From assembly GCA_021555075.1 (NCBI GenBank), contig JAKGBX010000004.1, positions 62,001-126,000 of the forward strand: a DNA stretch of 64,000 nt. Direction: 5' to 3'. This document shows positions 8,079 through 17,310 of the stretch, piece by piece; within the stretch, counting starts at the first letter, position 1; every line of letters begins with the position of its first letter. Position numbers and translations under genes: made by a program. This DNA is from Rhodobacteraceae bacterium LMO-JJ12 (lineage in GTDB: Bacteria; Pseudomonadota; Alphaproteobacteria; Rhodobacterales; Rhodobacteraceae). The notes beneath the pieces are model-generated. The model did no database searches, had not been told where the DNA came from, and worked only from the letters and a program-made list of their open reading frames with translations.

Positions 8079-8869
8079 GCATGCACCGTGGAGGAGAGGA
8101 AGCCGCGAAGCCGCTCGGAGTTTGGATTGCCAAACAGTGCCTCGGGGGTGCCTTGTTCTTCGATCAGGCCTTCGTGCAGGAAGATCACATGATTGGAAAC
8201 GTCATGCGCCATCTTCATGTCGTGGGTGACAATCATCATGGTGCGGCCTTCGGCGGCCAGGTCTTTGATAACCTTGACAACTTCTTGTTCAAGCTCGGGG
8301 TCGAGCGCCGAGGTCGGTTCGTCAAACAGCAATGCCTGAGGCTCCATCGCCAGCGCGCGCGCAATTGCGGCGCGTTGTTGCTGACCGCCCGAAAGCTGGG
8401 CGGGCCAGGCATCGCATTTGTCGCCGATGCCGACCTTGTCGAGATATTTGCGCGCGGCGGCTTCGACTTCGGCCCGCTCACGGCCAAGCACCGTGACCGG
8501 CGCTTCCATCACGTTTTGCAGGATGGTGAGATGCGCCCAGAGATTGAATTGTTGAAACACCATGCTGAGGTTGGTGCGGATGCGCAGAACCTGCTTGGAA
8601 TCGGCGGGGCGGCGGTTGTGGCCTTCGCTTTTCCATTTTACCGGCTCGCCCTGAAACAGGATCTCGCCCTGCTGGCTGTCTTCCAGAAGGTTGGCACAGC
8701 GCAGGATCGTGGATTTGCCAGAGCCGGACGAGCCGATCAGAGAGACCACATCGCCCTTGTGCGCGGTGATGTTGACGCCCTTGATCACTTCAAGCGCGCC
8801 GTAGGCCTTGTGCAGGTTATGAATTTCGATGACCGGCACGTCGTCCGGGCTGGGATTTTGAGCTGTCAC
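8075..8869 (-). CDS. Polar amino-acid ABC transporter ATP-binding protein (HisP type)
   Basis: First gene of the five-gene transporter operon (8869 down to 4747). The 264-residue protein has Walker A GSSGSGKST at residues 46-54, signature LSGGQQQRAAIARAL, Walker B ALLFDEPTSALDPE and the H-loop VTHDMKMA. The insertion WKSEGHNRRPADSKQVLRIRTNLSMVFQQFNLW is typical of the HisP/GlnQ subfamily. It drives uptake by the two permeases. The 112 bp upstream, shared tail-to-head with the PhnD-like gene, shows no promoter I can defend. Confidence 0.94.
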   Translation of the reverse strand: MTAQNPSPDDVPVIEIHNLHKAYGALEVIKGVNITAHKGDVVSLIGSSGSGKSTILRCANLLEDSQQGEILFQGEPVKWKSEGHNRRPADSKQVLRIRTNLSMVFQQFNLWAHLTILQNVMEAPVTVLGRERAEVEAAARKYLDKVGIGDKCDAWPAQLSGGQQQRAAIARALAMEPQALLFDEPTSALDPELEQEVVKVIKDLAAEGRTMMIVTHDMKMAHDVSNHVIFLHEGLIEEQGTPEALFGNPNSERLRGFLSSTVHA

Positions 8870-8981
8870 GGTTCTTCAATGCAGGTTGCGAGTGGTTACG
8901 AGGAGTAGGGCGGATAATCGGGCATATTGCAATGTCTTATCCTTTGGTTCCGCAGGGGAAACCAAGGTTTTGCCTATATTT

Positions 8982-9722
8982 TCAGGCGTTGCGCGACGGT
9001 GGCGCGGGCGTGGGCATGGCGAGGTAGGCCTCGCTGGGAATATTGACCAACCCGGTGAGATGCAATTGGCGGCGGGTTTGAGGCTCGAGTGCGCCGATTG
9101 CGGCGGTAATGGCATCGCGCAGTGCGGAGGGATCGTTTTGCGGCGCGGTGATCAGCGGCAGGCCGGGGGTGGGCCGGGTCATGGCGATGACATGCAGGTC
9201 GGCGGCGAAGGCGTCATGGGTCTGGATCAGCGCCCAGGTAAGCGCATCAAGGGCGGCGAAATCGGCGCGACCTTCAAGCACGGCAAGCGCCGAGGCGCGG
9301 TGCGCGCCGGTTTCGAGCAGAGGGCCGAAGGTGAGGCCCAGCCCGGCCATATGCAGGGCGGGCGCGGCCCAACCCGATTGCGACAGCGGCTCGTTATAGG
9401 CGAAACGCTGGCCTGCGAGGGCGGCGAGATCGGTGTTTGCGCTGCGGGCGATAAAGACCGAGCGGTAATACCCCGGCGGGCACCCTTCGAGGCCATAATC
9501 AGGCGTGCCGACGAGTTTTACCGTTTCGTGCAGACAGGCGCGGTACGGCAATCCGCAGGTCTGAGCGAGAAGCAGATCGGGCGATTGCCAGAGCGGCCAG
9601 AGATCATTGGCGCGCGTGAGAGTGGCGGGGCCGTGGCCCAGTTTAGCGCGGATCGCGGCCCAGAATGCATCGTTGGCCGCAGCGGTTTCGGCGCGGTCAT
9701 ACATCGGCAGGGTGGCGATCAC
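8982..9722 (-). CDS. PhnD-like substrate-binding-domain protein without signal peptide
   Basis: The 246-residue product matches the phosphate/phosphonate-binding (PhnD) family: ATLPMYDR at the N terminus, LLLAQTCGLPYRACL, then RSVFIARSANTDLAALAGQRFAYNEPLSQSGWAAPA with the Ser/Asn cluster around the ligand site. PhnD proteins are normally exported, but this one starts directly at the first strand, with no signal peptide and no upstream in-frame extension. No phosphonate permease or ATPase is nearby. It overlaps the stop of the TerB-like gene by 4 bp and is therefore the end of that operon. Ligand and location are unknown. Confidence 0.8.
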   Translation of the reverse strand: MIATLPMYDRAETAAANDAFWAAIRAKLGHGPATLTRANDLWPLWQSPDLLLAQTCGLPYRACLHETVKLVGTPDYGLEGCPPGYYRSVFIARSANTDLAALAGQRFAYNEPLSQSGWAAPALHMAGLGLTFGPLLETGAHRASALAVLEGRADFAALDALTWALIQTHDAFAADLHVIAMTRPTPGLPLITAPQNDPSALRDAITAAIGALEPQTRRQLHLTGLVNIPSEAYLAMPTPAPPSRNA

Positions 9723-10165
9723 CGGTCTGACTTTTGGTTTGCTTTCTGGCGTGCCTGGGCGCTTTCACGATCGTTGATGCCCAGAAGGTTGGCGATCATC
9801 CGCATGTTGGAATCTTCAAGATCGTCGCGCGCGCCATCGGCCAGAACCACGCGCCACATCGCCTCGACCACCGAGAGGCGGTCGATATGCGGCACGGCGT
9901 CCTTGATTGCGCGGGTGAAGCGCACGGTGTCGGGCGCCTCTGCCTCAAGGGCTTCCGCTTCGCGGCGCAAGGCCGCGCTTTCAAAGGGAGAAAGTGCGAA
10001 ACGTTCGGTCAGGATACGGTCGATCTGGCTGATCTCGACGGTGGCATAGTCGCCATCGGCGCGGGCCAACCGGACCATCAGAGCGGCCAGAGCAAGTCGG
10101 GCCTCGACACCATCAAGCGGCGCGGGATCGGGTGCGGTGAGGCGGCGCAGGAAACCGGCGAACAT
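9719..10165 (-). CDS. TerB-like domain protein, copy B
   Basis: A 148-residue soluble helical protein with the TerB pattern: ARLALAALMVRLARADGDYATVEISQIDRIL near residues 20-50, then LSVVEAMWRVVLADGARDDLEDSNMRMIANLLGI near 100-133. Acidic residues at the equivalent positions of TerB bind metal in studied members. The ATG at 10165 overlaps the stop of a related gene, so the pair is translationally coupled. The start was chosen because the upstream extension is Arg/Pro-rich and not TerB-like. The biological role of this family in Rhodobacterales is not known; tellurite resistance should not be assumed. Confidence 0.82.
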   Translation of the reverse strand: MFAGFLRRLTAPDPAPLDGVEARLALAALMVRLARADGDYATVEISQIDRILTERFALSPFESAALRREAEALEAEAPDTVRFTRAIKDAVPHIDRLSVVEAMWRVVLADGARDDLEDSNMRMIANLLGINDRESAQARQKANQKSDR

Positions 10166-10614
10166 CAGTTTTGTCCCTCTTGTGCGGCCTGGCGGGCGCT
10201 GGCGTTGTCGGCTTCGGAAAGGCCGAGCGCCGCGTAGGTGCCGGAAATCACAGTCAGTTCCTCGGGGCGTTCCAATCCATCCGCCAAAACCACCTGCCAA
10301 AGCGCGCGCATGGTATCGAGGCGCCCTTCGTGCGAGACGGTGTCGCGGATGAGAGCGGCAAAGTTTTCGGTATCGGGCGCGAGGGCTTCGAGTTTTTCGC
10401 AGGTGGCGCGCATCTTGGCGGCCTCTACCGGGCCGATGGCATTGGCACGCGCAAGCGTGCGGTCGATGCGCTGAATTTCCTCGACGCGATAGCTGTCATC
10501 GGATTTGGCCACCCGCACCATCAATGCGCCGAGCGCAAGGCGTGCGTCGGGTTCGGGCAGGGCGGCGGGCTTTTTCGCGGAAAAAGCGGTGAGGATGCGT
10601 TGAATGATGGGCAT
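10165..10614 (-). CDS. TerB-like domain protein, copy A
   Basis: A 149-residue paralogue of the next gene, with ARLALGALMVRVAKSDDSYRVEEIQRIDRTLA and LDTMRALWQVVLADGLERPEELTVISGTYAALGL in matching positions. Both are all-helical. The start at 10614 (MPIIQRILTAF) is preferred; an in-frame ATG at 10635 overlapping the DUF1330 stop is an alternative with a GAAGG ribosome-binding site very close to it. The two genes look like an old tandem duplication that has stayed coupled by an ATGA overlap. Confidence 0.8.
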   Translation of the reverse strand: MPIIQRILTAFSAKKPAALPEPDARLALGALMVRVAKSDDSYRVEEIQRIDRTLARANAIGPVEAAKMRATCEKLEALAPDTENFAALIRDTVSHEGRLDTMRALWQVVLADGLERPEELTVISGTYAALGLSEADNASARQAAQEGQN

Positions 10615-10624
10615 GTTGGTTTTT

Positions 10625-10918
10625 CTATCCGTCATAGCCTTCGACAATCACGATATCGCCGGTCGAGACGGGATCGCGAAGTGCCTTTGCTGCCTGATAA
10701 CCGTCTGATTGATAACAGGCAAGCGCCGCCTCGTAGGAGGGGAATTCGATCACCACATTGCGGCTGCGCGCGCTGCCTTCGGGGTTTTCGAATTGTCCGC
10801 CGCGCACCAGAAAACGTGCGCCGTATTCGGCAAAGGGCGCGGCGTTGGCGGCGACATATGTCTTGTAGATTTCCAGATCGTCGACATCGACGCGACCGAT
10901 CCAATATCCCTTGGCCAT
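10625..10918 (-). CDS. DUF1330 domain protein
   Basis: The 97-residue product starting at MAKGYWIGRVDVDD is a compact alpha/beta ferredoxin-like (dimeric alpha-beta barrel) protein of the DUF1330 family. The family hallmark is visible in FLVRGGQFENPEG followed by RNVVIEFPSYEAALACYQSDGYQAAKALR. The catalytic or binding role of the family is not established. It is the first gene of a minus-strand run leading into the TerB pair and the PhnD-like gene. Confidence 0.88.
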   Translation of the reverse strand: MAKGYWIGRVDVDDLEIYKTYVAANAAPFAEYGARFLVRGGQFENPEGSARSRNVVIEFPSYEAALACYQSDGYQAAKALRDPVSTGDIVIVEGYDG

Positions 10919-11186
10919 AGATGAGTATCCCTTCTGATGTTTCGCGCAATGCTGCGCTGTGGGCGATTTTTGGTCAAGGGGCGCGCAGGGTTGCCGGGTT
11001 TTCAAGTGGTTGGAAACGGTTTGGTGCCAATGTGGAAACGGCTTTCCGTTTTCCCGTCACATTTGCTCCGCAGTTTGGGCCTTATAGAAGCCTAGTGTGC
11101 TGATACGTATGGTTAAGACTGTTGAGTTGTTGATCTGCCACGCGGCTTTTGCCGCCAACCAAAAGAGACCATAAGGACGGTGAAGT

Positions 11187-11726
11187 ATGACGATATTTGA
11201 CGCAGCTGATTGGGCTAGCGCCGATGAAACCGAGCAACACCACAGGATTCGCAGTGCGGATCTTGATGAGTTGAACATGGTGATGCGGTTTTATGACTGG
11301 TCACACTTTCCCCAGACCGTGATTGGTTGGGCCGCGGCGCAGCAGGGAATTGAGCTGGGGGCGGCTCTGGCTGCGTTTTTCAACGGCGATCCGATGCGGT
11401 TCAACTATGTGCCCAAGCGCGATGTCTCAGAGGAGTATGGGCCGACCGTGCGGTTGCTCGATACGGTTTTTCAGCGGATCAATGCCGGGTTCTATCTTCC
11501 GCACCCGTTGTTTTGCGACGAAAAGCTGATCAAGCTGGAAACCTGGATGAAATATCAGCGTGAGGATGCAAGGCTGCGACAGCGCGGACGCTGGGTGTTT
11601 GATCAAGATGTGCTTGAGCCGATTCTGGGGCCGCAGGTAATTGGCTTTGATATGGAAACACGCACACAAGAGAACGAGCAGAACGCCTTTTCGATCAAGG
11701 GCTTGCTGAAACCTCTGGTGGGGTGA
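11187..11726 (+). CDS. Hypothetical protein, possible DUF4274-like N-terminal region
   Basis: I do not recognise this 179-residue protein with confidence. It is soluble, acidic and rich in aromatic residues. The segment LDELNMVMRFYDWSHFPQTVIGWAAAQQGIELGAALAAFFNGDP (about residues 28-71) resembles the DUF4274 pattern in which a Trp/Phe-rich helix pair precedes a run ending in an acidic GDP. The C-terminal half has no motif I can place. It stands alone between the DUF1330 operon and pyrG. A hairpin terminator follows at 11771. Confidence 0.6.
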   Translation: MTIFDAADWASADETEQHHRIRSADLDELNMVMRFYDWSHFPQTVIGWAAAQQGIELGAALAAFFNGDPMRFNYVPKRDVSEEYGPTVRLLDTVFQRINAGFYLPHPLFCDEKLIKLETWMKYQREDARLRQRGRWVFDQDVLEPILGPQVIGFDMETRTQENEQNAFSIKGLLKPLVG

Positions 11727-11770
11727 GGACGCGGCGGGCCGGTGGTGGTTTGCCTGCTCAGTGGCGCGCG

Positions 11771-11805
11771 CCGGGCAGATTTTTCGTGAAAAACCGTCTG
11801 CCCGG
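11771..11805. terminator. Bidirectional hairpin terminator between convergent genes
   Basis: CCGGGCAGA (11771-11779) pairs with TCTGCCCGG (11797-11805), with an inner TTTTT/AAAAA extension (11780-11784 with 11789-11793). GTGTTTT follows on the plus strand. It lies between the plus-strand hypothetical gene ending at 11726 and the minus-strand pyrG ending at 11826, so it can serve both. Confidence 0.65.
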
Positions 11806-11825
11806 GTGTTTTGGAGGGCGGAGGA

Positions 11826-13469
11826 TCAGACCAGCCGCGAATTTTCGATCGCTGCGCGCACGAAATCAGCGAACAGAGGGTGTGGCAGGAAGGGTTTCGA
11901 CTTTAGCTCGGGGTGAAATTGCACGCCGATGAACCACGGGTGATCTTCCCATTCCACGATCTCGGGCAGGCTGCCATCGGGGGACATGCCCGAGAAGGTG
12001 AGGCCGCATTTTTCCAGCTTGTCACGGTATTGGATATCGACTTCGTAACGGTGGCGGTGGCGTTCTTCGATGGTGGTGCCGCCGTAAATTTCCGCGACAC
12101 GAGAATCATCTTTTAGTGTCGCGTCATAGGCCCCAAGCCGCATGGTGCCGCCTTTGTCGTCGGAGGTTTTGCGGGTGACTGTGTAATTGCCCTGCACCCA
12201 TTCCTTGAGATGATAGACCACTGGTGTGAAGCGTTTGCCACCGGTCTCGTGGTCAAACTCTTCTGAGCCAGCGTCCTTGATCCCCGCGACGTTGCGGGCG
12301 GCTTCGATCACCGCCATCTGCATGCCAAGGCAAATGCCGAGATAGGGCAGTTTGCGTTCACGAGCGAATTGCGCCGCCTTGATCTTGCCCTCGGTGCCGC
12401 GTTCGCCAAAGCCGCCGGGCACGAGGATGGCGTGATAGCCCTCCAGGTAGGGGGCGGCATCTTTCTTGTCGAACACCTCGGCATCGACCCAATCGACATT
12501 GACCTTTACACGGTTGGCCATGCCACCATGGGTCAGCGCCTCCTTGATCGACTTGTAGGCGTCTTCGAGCTGGGTGTATTTGCCGACGATGGCGACGTTT
12601 ACATCGCCGTCGGTGTTGTGAATCCGGTCATAGACGTCTTCCCAGACACTGAGATCGGGGCGCGGGGCGGGCGAGATCTGAAACGCATCGAGCACAGCTT
12701 GGTCGAGGCCGACGCGGTGATAGGCCAGCGGCGCCTCGTAGATGGATTTGAGGTCATAGGCGGGGATCACGGAATCGGGGCGCACGTTGCAGAACTGGGC
12801 AATCTTGGCGCGTTCTTTCTCGGGGATCGTGTGTTCGGAGCGACAAACCAGCACATCGGGCTGAAGGCCGATCGAGCGCAATTCCTTGACGCTGTGCTGG
12901 GTCGGTTTGGTTTTCAACTCGCCCGAGGCGGCGAGATAGGGCAGCAGCGTGAGGTGCATGAAGATACATTGGCCGCGCGGGCGTTCCTGGGAAAACTGGC
13001 GGATCGCCTCGAAGAACGGCAGACCTTCGATATCGCCGACGGTGCCGCCAATTTCGCAGAGCATGAAATCGACTTCGTCATCGCCAATCTCAATGAACTC
13101 TTTGATTTCATTGGTAACGTGGGGGATGACTTGGATGGTTTTGCCGAGGTAGTCGCCACGGCGTTCTTTTTCCAGCACGTTGGTATAGATGCGCCCCGAG
13201 GAGACGCTATCGGTCTTGCGGGCGGGCACGCCGGTGAAGCGTTCGTAATGGCCGAGATCGAGATCGGTTTCGGCGCCATCGTCGGTGACGAAGACTTCGC
13301 CATGTTCAAACGGGCTCATCGTGCCGGGATCGACGTTGAGGTAGGGGTCAAGCTTGCGCAGGCGAACCGAGAAGCCGCGCGCCTGCAAAAGGGCGCCGAG
13401 CGCCGCAGAGGCCAGACCTTTGCCAAGAGAGGACACAACCCCACCGGTGATGAAAATATAGCGCGCCAT
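11826..13469 (-). CDS. pyrG: CTP synthase
   Basis: The enzyme converts UTP, ATP and glutamine to CTP in the cytosol. The 547-residue product has the N-terminal amidoligase domain ([33 protein letters not shown]-loop at residues about 8-21) and the C-terminal glutaminase domain with the nucleophile Cys in LGICLGMQ near residue 380 and the His-Glu pair in VQFHPE. Start at 13469 is fixed by the invariant N terminus. A promoter of form TTGCCA-N17-TATATC lies about 90 bp upstream. Confidence 0.97.
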   Translation of the reverse strand: MARYIFITGGVVSSLGKGLASAALGALLQARGFSVRLRKLDPYLNVDPGTMSPFEHGEVFVTDDGAETDLDLGHYERFTGVPARKTDSVSSGRIYTNVLEKERRGDYLGKTIQVIPHVTNEIKEFIEIGDDEVDFMLCEIGGTVGDIEGLPFFEAIRQFSQERPRGQCIFMHLTLLPYLAASGELKTKPTQHSVKELRSIGLQPDVLVCRSEHTIPEKERAKIAQFCNVRPDSVIPAYDLKSIYEAPLAYHRVGLDQAVLDAFQISPAPRPDLSVWEDVYDRIHNTDGDVNVAIVGKYTQLEDAYKSIKEALTHGGMANRVKVNVDWVDAEVFDKKDAAPYLEGYHAILVPGGFGERGTEGKIKAAQFARERKLPYLGICLGMQMAVIEAARNVAGIKDAGSEEFDHETGGKRFTPVVYHLKEWVQGNYTVTRKTSDDKGGTMRLGAYDATLKDDSRVAEIYGGTTIEERHRHRYEVDIQYRDKLEKCGLTFSGMSPDGSLPEIVEWEDHPWFIGVQFHPELKSKPFLPHPLFADFVRAAIENSRLV

Positions 13470-13557
13470 GTGGTTGGTAACTCCCGTGAGTGCGGCGTGA
13501 ACGCCGAAAGACAATAGCCAAACGGCCCCGGAAAGCCGCCTGTATCACGGGATTTGA

Positions 13558-13586
13558 GATATAGAGGATTCGCCCGCGTTTGGCAA
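13558..13586 (-). promoter_or_regulatory. Predicted pyrG promoter
   Basis: On the minus strand a -35 TTGCCA (13586-13581) and a -10 TATATC (13563-13558) are separated by exactly 17 bp. Transcription would begin near 13551, giving a leader of about 80 nt before pyrG. This is a by-eye match to the sigma-70 consensus. Confidence 0.5.
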
Positions 13587-13741
13587 GTTGACCGCAAGAT
13601 GATGTTGTCGTTTTTTTCACCACCTCAACAGGTTGTGGAAGGCGGTGTCGGTTGCTGGAAAAGGCCCTTGCGGAGGCCCAAAACGATTGGTCGTTGACTA
13701 TGCCAGTATAGAGCGCCCGCGGGTGGGACGCTCTGTGCTGA

Positions 13742-14110
13742 TCAGTCGGCCTTGGGCACCAGTGGTGCGCTGTCGTCTGCAGACGGAGGCAGAAGCAAAT
13801 CGCTATCGAGTGCGGGCGTATCCGGCGCAGTTTCCTGCGTTGCGGGTGCACTGCCGCCGACCCGGTCAAGCACCGAGGTGCCGGCCGATTTCTGGGCCGC
13901 GATGATGGTGAGCGCGATCGAGGTGCAGATGAAGGCGATTGCCAGAATCCAGGTGACCTTACCCAGGGCCGTGGCAGCCGAGCGCGAGGAAATCGCACCA
14001 CCACCGCCGCCGCCCATGCCGAGCCCGCCACCTTCGGAGCGTTGAATCAGAACCACGCCGATCAGGGCGAGGGCCAGAAGGAGGTGGATGATGAGAACGA
14101 CATTTTCCAT
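13742..14110 (-). CDS. secG: Preprotein translocase subunit SecG
   Basis: SecG is the small, non-essential subunit of the SecYEG channel. The 122-residue product has the family layout of two membrane helices (residues about 2-20 and 51-71) joined by a glycine-rich loop (GGGLGMGGGGGGAISSRSAATALGKVTW). The C-terminal tail of about 45 residues is Ala/Pro/Asp-rich, longer than in E. coli but usual in alphaproteobacteria. A promoter sits upstream at 14147-14175. The 272 bp between this gene and the pyrG start contain only the pyrG promoter as far as I can see. Confidence 0.93.
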   Translation of the reverse strand: MENVVLIIHLLLALALIGVVLIQRSEGGGLGMGGGGGGAISSRSAATALGKVTWILAIAFICTSIALTIIAAQKSAGTSVLDRVGGSAPATQETAPDTPALDSDLLLPPSADDSAPLVPKAD

Positions 14111-14146
14111 GTGCGGATGGCCCTGCGAAACGGTGTATCTCGCGGG

Positions 14147-14175
14147 TATGTAGGGGAAAGGCGGGCGGGGTGCAA
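14147..14175 (-). promoter_or_regulatory. Predicted secG promoter
   Basis: Minus-strand -35 TTGCAC (14175-14170) and -10 TACATA (14152-14147) are spaced by 17 bp. The predicted start site is about 30 nt before the secG ATG at 14110. Confidence 0.45.
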
Positions 14176-14301
14176 GGCGTTGCGGGCGGTTGACGCCTTT
14201 TGCAGGTTTGTTGACCTGGCAAAAGTGGAAATGACCTGTGTCCTTTGGACGTTTCGGGTGATTTTCCTCTGATCTGCGGTGCGGATGAGGTGGCGCAAGT
14301 G

Positions 14302-14889
14302 TTAGTCGAGCGGGCGGGCCGGGTTGCCTACGACCGTGCAGTCCGCAGCGACATCGCGGGTCACGACGCTGCCCGCGCCGATGATGGCGCGGTCGCCGAT
14401 GGTGACGCCTGCAAGCACGATGGCTCCGCCGCCGATCCAGACATTATCACCAATGCGCACCGGGCGGGCGATTTCCAGACCTGCTGCACGCTTTGCCGGG
14501 TCCTTGTGATGCTCGGCACAATAGATTTGCACCGCCGGGCCAAACATGGTGCCTGCGCCGACCCGCACGGGGGCCGTATCAAGGATTGTGCAGCCTGCAT
14601 TGAAGAACACCCCAGCGCCCAAGTGGATGTTGAAGCCGTAAGCGCAATGAAAGGGCGGCTCGATCATGGCATCAGGAGAGACCGAGCCAAACAGTGCGCT
14701 CAGCGACGGCGCGATGAGGCCGCGTTGATCGGGATGCAGGGTATTGTGGGCATGAAGGGCGGCGCGAACCGGCACGCGGAGCGCTTCGAGAGCGGGATCG
14801 AGGCAGGAATACCACTCACCCGCCGCCATTTTCTGGCGTTCACTGCGCTGAAGGCCGGTGGTTGGGGGGTATTCGGTGTTGTCATTCAT
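14302..14889 (-). CDS. Maltose/nodulation-type sugar O-acetyltransferase
   Basis: This 195-residue cytosolic enzyme has the N-terminal Mac domain ([24 protein letters not shown]) and a left-handed parallel beta helix made of hexapeptide repeats ([19 protein letters not shown], then [37 protein letters not shown]). The catalytic His is in [10 protein letters not shown] near residue 123. Members transfer acetyl from acetyl-CoA to a sugar hydroxyl; the acceptor is not known here. The ATG at 14889 lies 8 bp inside the upstream gene. Confidence 0.9.
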   Translation of the reverse strand: MNDNTEYPPTTGLQRSERQKMAAGEWYSCLDPALEALRVPVRAALHAHNTLHPDQRGLIAPSLSALFGSVSPDAMIEPPFHCAYGFNIHLGAGVFFNAGCTILDTAPVRVGAGTMFGPAVQIYCAEHHKDPAKRAAGLEIARPVRIGDNVWIGGGAIVLAGVTIGDRAIIGAGSVVTRDVAADCTVVGNPARPLD

Positions 14890-15280
14890 CCACGTCGTCC
14901 ATGTCGGCCTGACCCGAGAGTTTGCGGCGCACATGGCTCCAACTGAGGCCGACGCCGAGAACCACGGAAAGCGCCAGAAGCCCGATCCAGGTGTTTTGGG
15001 TGCTGTTTTCAAGCTGAAGCCAGCCCCAGTCGTAGAGCACCCAGAGCAGGGCGGCGACGAGCGCCATCACCAGCCCCATGCCAAACGCGCCGATCGAGCG
15101 CAGCGTGGCGCGCAGGTAGATGATGTAGCCAACCAGCAGCAAGAGGCCGAACAGAACGGTGAGCGACATCTGGGCGGAATAATTCGCTTGCGACCATTTC
15201 ACATAGTTCCATTCAGTCGGGTTGAAGGTCGCCGCCAGAAGCAGGAAGGCGAAAGCCCAGCGTAGAATCAACCCCATCAC
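14882..15280 (-). CDS. DUF6524-like small membrane protein
   Basis: The 132-residue product has four hydrophobic segments and the conserved opening [27 protein letters not shown], which I associate with DUF6524. The C terminus is short and acidic (DMDDVDE). No catalytic residues are apparent and the function is unknown. Two adjacent ATG codons (15280 and 15277) are possible starts. It overlaps the acetyltransferase gene by 8 bp. Confidence 0.78.
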   Translation of the reverse strand: MMGLILRWAFAFLLLAATFNPTEWNYVKWSQANYSAQMSLTVLFGLLLLVGYIIYLRATLRSIGAFGMGLVMALVAALLWVLYDWGWLQLENSTQNTWIGLLALSVVLGVGLSWSHVRRKLSGQADMDDVDE

Positions 15281-15605
15281 GCATCTCCGTTTTTCTATTG
15301 GCTAGCCCGCAGAGGCGGGTCTGTCCAGCGGCGAGGCCTATCTTTGATGTGGAGCGGCCAGCTGCGCGCCAGAGGGTGGCGCGGCCATTACAGAGAATGA
15401 ATTCCCTATACGTCGGGGCCGTGGCGGACGGTGGGGCGATTTTGCGAGCGTGTCATTCACCCTTCTTGTGGGCGGCAGCAATCGCTTTGGAAAGCTGGCG
15501 AAAACCAGAAACTCAACGAGGGGGTGCAGCGATGGTTTTGGGGTTTCGCCCCACCGCGCGGCCCGCTATACCTCGCGCGGTTTTGCATGCGTTTCGGAGA
15601 TCAGA
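15281..15605 (+). other. Intergenic region upstream of purA
   Basis: These 325 bp lie between two divergent genes and hold no reading frame I can support. The only structure noticed is a small hairpin TGGGG-TTTCG-CCCCA at 15539-15553, about 50 nt before the purA ATG. I found no convincing sigma-70 promoter, PurR-like operator or riboswitch. A TCGGAGATCAGA ribosome-binding region directly precedes purA. Confidence 0.5.
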
Positions 15606-16901
15606 ATGGCCAATGTCGTTGTAGTCGGTGCCCAATGGGGCGACGAGGGAAAAGGCAAGATCGTTGACTGGCTAAGCGAGCGGGCGGATGTGATCTGTCG
15701 CTTTCAGGGCGGGCATAATGCCGGTCATACGCTGGTGATCGATGGCGAGGTCTTCAAGCTGAACGCGCTGCCTTCGGGGGTTGTGCGCGGCGGCAAGCTA
15801 AGCGTGATCGGCAATGGGGTGGTTCTTGATCCCTGGCATCTGATCGAGGAAATCGCCAAGATCAGGCAGCAGGGTGTCGAGATCACGCCCGAAACATTGA
15901 TGATCGCGGAAAACACGCCGTTGATCCTGCCGATCCATGGCGAGCTTGATCGGGCACGTGAAGAGGCCGCCAGCAAAGGCACCAAAATTGGCACCACAGG
16001 GCGCGGTATTGGTCCTTGTTATGAGGACAAGGTGGGACGGCGCGCCATTCGTGTGGCGGATCTGGCGGATGTGGCGACGCTGGAAGCGCGGGTGGACCGG
16101 GCGTTGCAGCATCACGATCCGCTTCGTAAGGGTTTGGGAATCGAGCCGATTGATCGCGATGCGCTGGTTGCGCAGCTTAGAGAGATTGCGGCGGAGATTC
16201 TGCCTTATGCGGCGCCGGTCTGGAAGGTGCTGAACGAAAAGCGCAAAGCGGGTAAGCGAATCTTGTTCGAGGGGGCGCAGGGGGCTTTGCTGGACATTGA
16301 TTTTGGCACCTATCCGTTTGTCACCTCTTCAAATGTGATCGCCGGTCAGGCGGCGACGGGTGTTGGCGTCGGGCCGGGGGCGATTGATTTCGTGTTGGGG
16401 ATCGTGAAGGCCTATACCACGCGGGTGGGCGAGGGGCCGTTTCCAACCGAGCTTGACGATGCGGATGGCCAGCGGCTTGGCGAGAGAGGTCGTGAGTTTG
16501 GCACGGTGACGGGGCGCAAGCGGCGTTGTGGCTGGTTTGATGCCTGCCTTGTGCGTCAGACCTGTGCAACCAGCGGTGTGAACGGAATTTCGCTGACCAA
16601 GCTCGATGTGCTGGACGGGTTTGAGACGCTGAAAATCTGTGTTGGTTATGAACTAGATGGCGCGCGGCTGGATTATCTGCCGACGGCGGCGGATCAACAG
16701 GCGCGCTGCAAACCCATCTATGAAGAAATGCCGGGGTGGAGCGAGTCGACCGAAGGCGCGCGCAGCTGGGCCGATCTTCCGGCGGAGGCGATCAAATATG
16801 TGCGCCGGGTGGAAGAGTTGATCGAATGTCCGGTAGCGCTCTTGAGCACCAGCCCGGAGCGTGAGGATACGATTCTAGTGACCGACCCGTTCGCGGATTG
16901 A
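15606..16901 (+). CDS. purA: Adenylosuccinate synthetase
   Basis: PurA joins IMP and aspartate using GTP, the first committed step to AMP. The 431-residue product has the N-terminal GTP/IMP loop [11 protein letters not shown] (residues 8-18), [10 protein letters not shown] (residues 34-43), [13 protein letters not shown]-type loop as [42 protein letters not shown], and [12 protein letters not shown]. The start is fixed by the invariant [12 protein letters not shown]. Further upstream in-frame codons encode non-conserved sequence and were excluded. Confidence 0.97.
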   Translation: MANVVVVGAQWGDEGKGKIVDWLSERADVICRFQGGHNAGHTLVIDGEVFKLNALPSGVVRGGKLSVIGNGVVLDPWHLIEEIAKIRQQGVEITPETLMIAENTPLILPIHGELDRAREEAASKGTKIGTTGRGIGPCYEDKVGRRAIRVADLADVATLEARVDRALQHHDPLRKGLGIEPIDRDALVAQLREIAAEILPYAAPVWKVLNEKRKAGKRILFEGAQGALLDIDFGTYPFVTSSNVIAGQAATGVGVGPGAIDFVLGIVKAYTTRVGEGPFPTELDDADGQRLGERGREFGTVTGRKRRCGWFDACLVRQTCATSGVNGISLTKLDVLDGFETLKICVGYELDGARLDYLPTAADQQARCKPIYEEMPGWSESTEGARSWADLPAEAIKYVRRVEELIECPVALLSTSPEREDTILVTDPFAD

Positions 16902-16957
16902 GTCTGATATGATCACGACAAGTGCGGTGATGACGGGCGCGATGAAGGGGAACAGAG

Positions 16958-17197
16958 ATGTTTGAAAATCTGTCCTACAAGGCGCGGCGGCGCTGGGCGC
17001 TGTTGCTGCTGGTGGTGGGGATGCCCGCTTATATTGTGATCTGTGTCACTGTCTTGAACCGGATCGGCCCGCTGCCGGGATGGATCGAGCTGCCGCTGTA
17101 TATCGGGCTTGGGGTGATCTGGATCGTGCCGTTCAAGGGGCTGTTTCGTGGTATAGGTCAGCCGGACCCGGACGCGCCGGGACAAAGCGATGAATAA
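16958..17197 (+). CDS. DUF2842 membrane protein
   Basis: A 79-residue protein with two membrane helices, starting MFENLSYKARRRWALLLLVVGMPAYIV and containing LPLYIGLGVIWIVPFKGLFRGIGQPDP, the DUF2842 hallmark. A GAGATG context with upstream AAGGGGAA serves as ribosome-binding site. The family is small, alphaproteobacterial and uncharacterised. It lies 56 bp after purA and may be read from it. Confidence 0.88.
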   Translation: MFENLSYKARRRWALLLLVVGMPAYIVICVTVLNRIGPLPGWIELPLYIGLGVIWIVPFKGLFRGIGQPDPDAPGQSDE

Positions 17198-17310
17198 CGC
17201 GTTCCCAGATACGCGGCCAGACTCGCGGGCGGTCTTGCGAGCGGCGCGGAGGGTTGGTAAGTCACTGTGAAACCATATGGTTTTTATCAGATCAAGGCGA
17301 GGGCCGACGT

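Noticed and set aside
8886-10049. 387-codon plus-strand frame across the PhnD-like and TerB-like genes
   Set aside because: It is Gly/Arg-rich and crosses two genes that are clearly coded on the other strand with family motifs.
9719-10614. Tellurite resistance locus
   Set aside because: Only TerB-like domains are present; no terC, terD or terE or other resistance genes accompany them.
15281-15605. Structured RNA (for example 6S or a riboswitch) upstream of purA
   Set aside because: Only one 5-bp hairpin is visible and no conserved motif of a known RNA family could be read.
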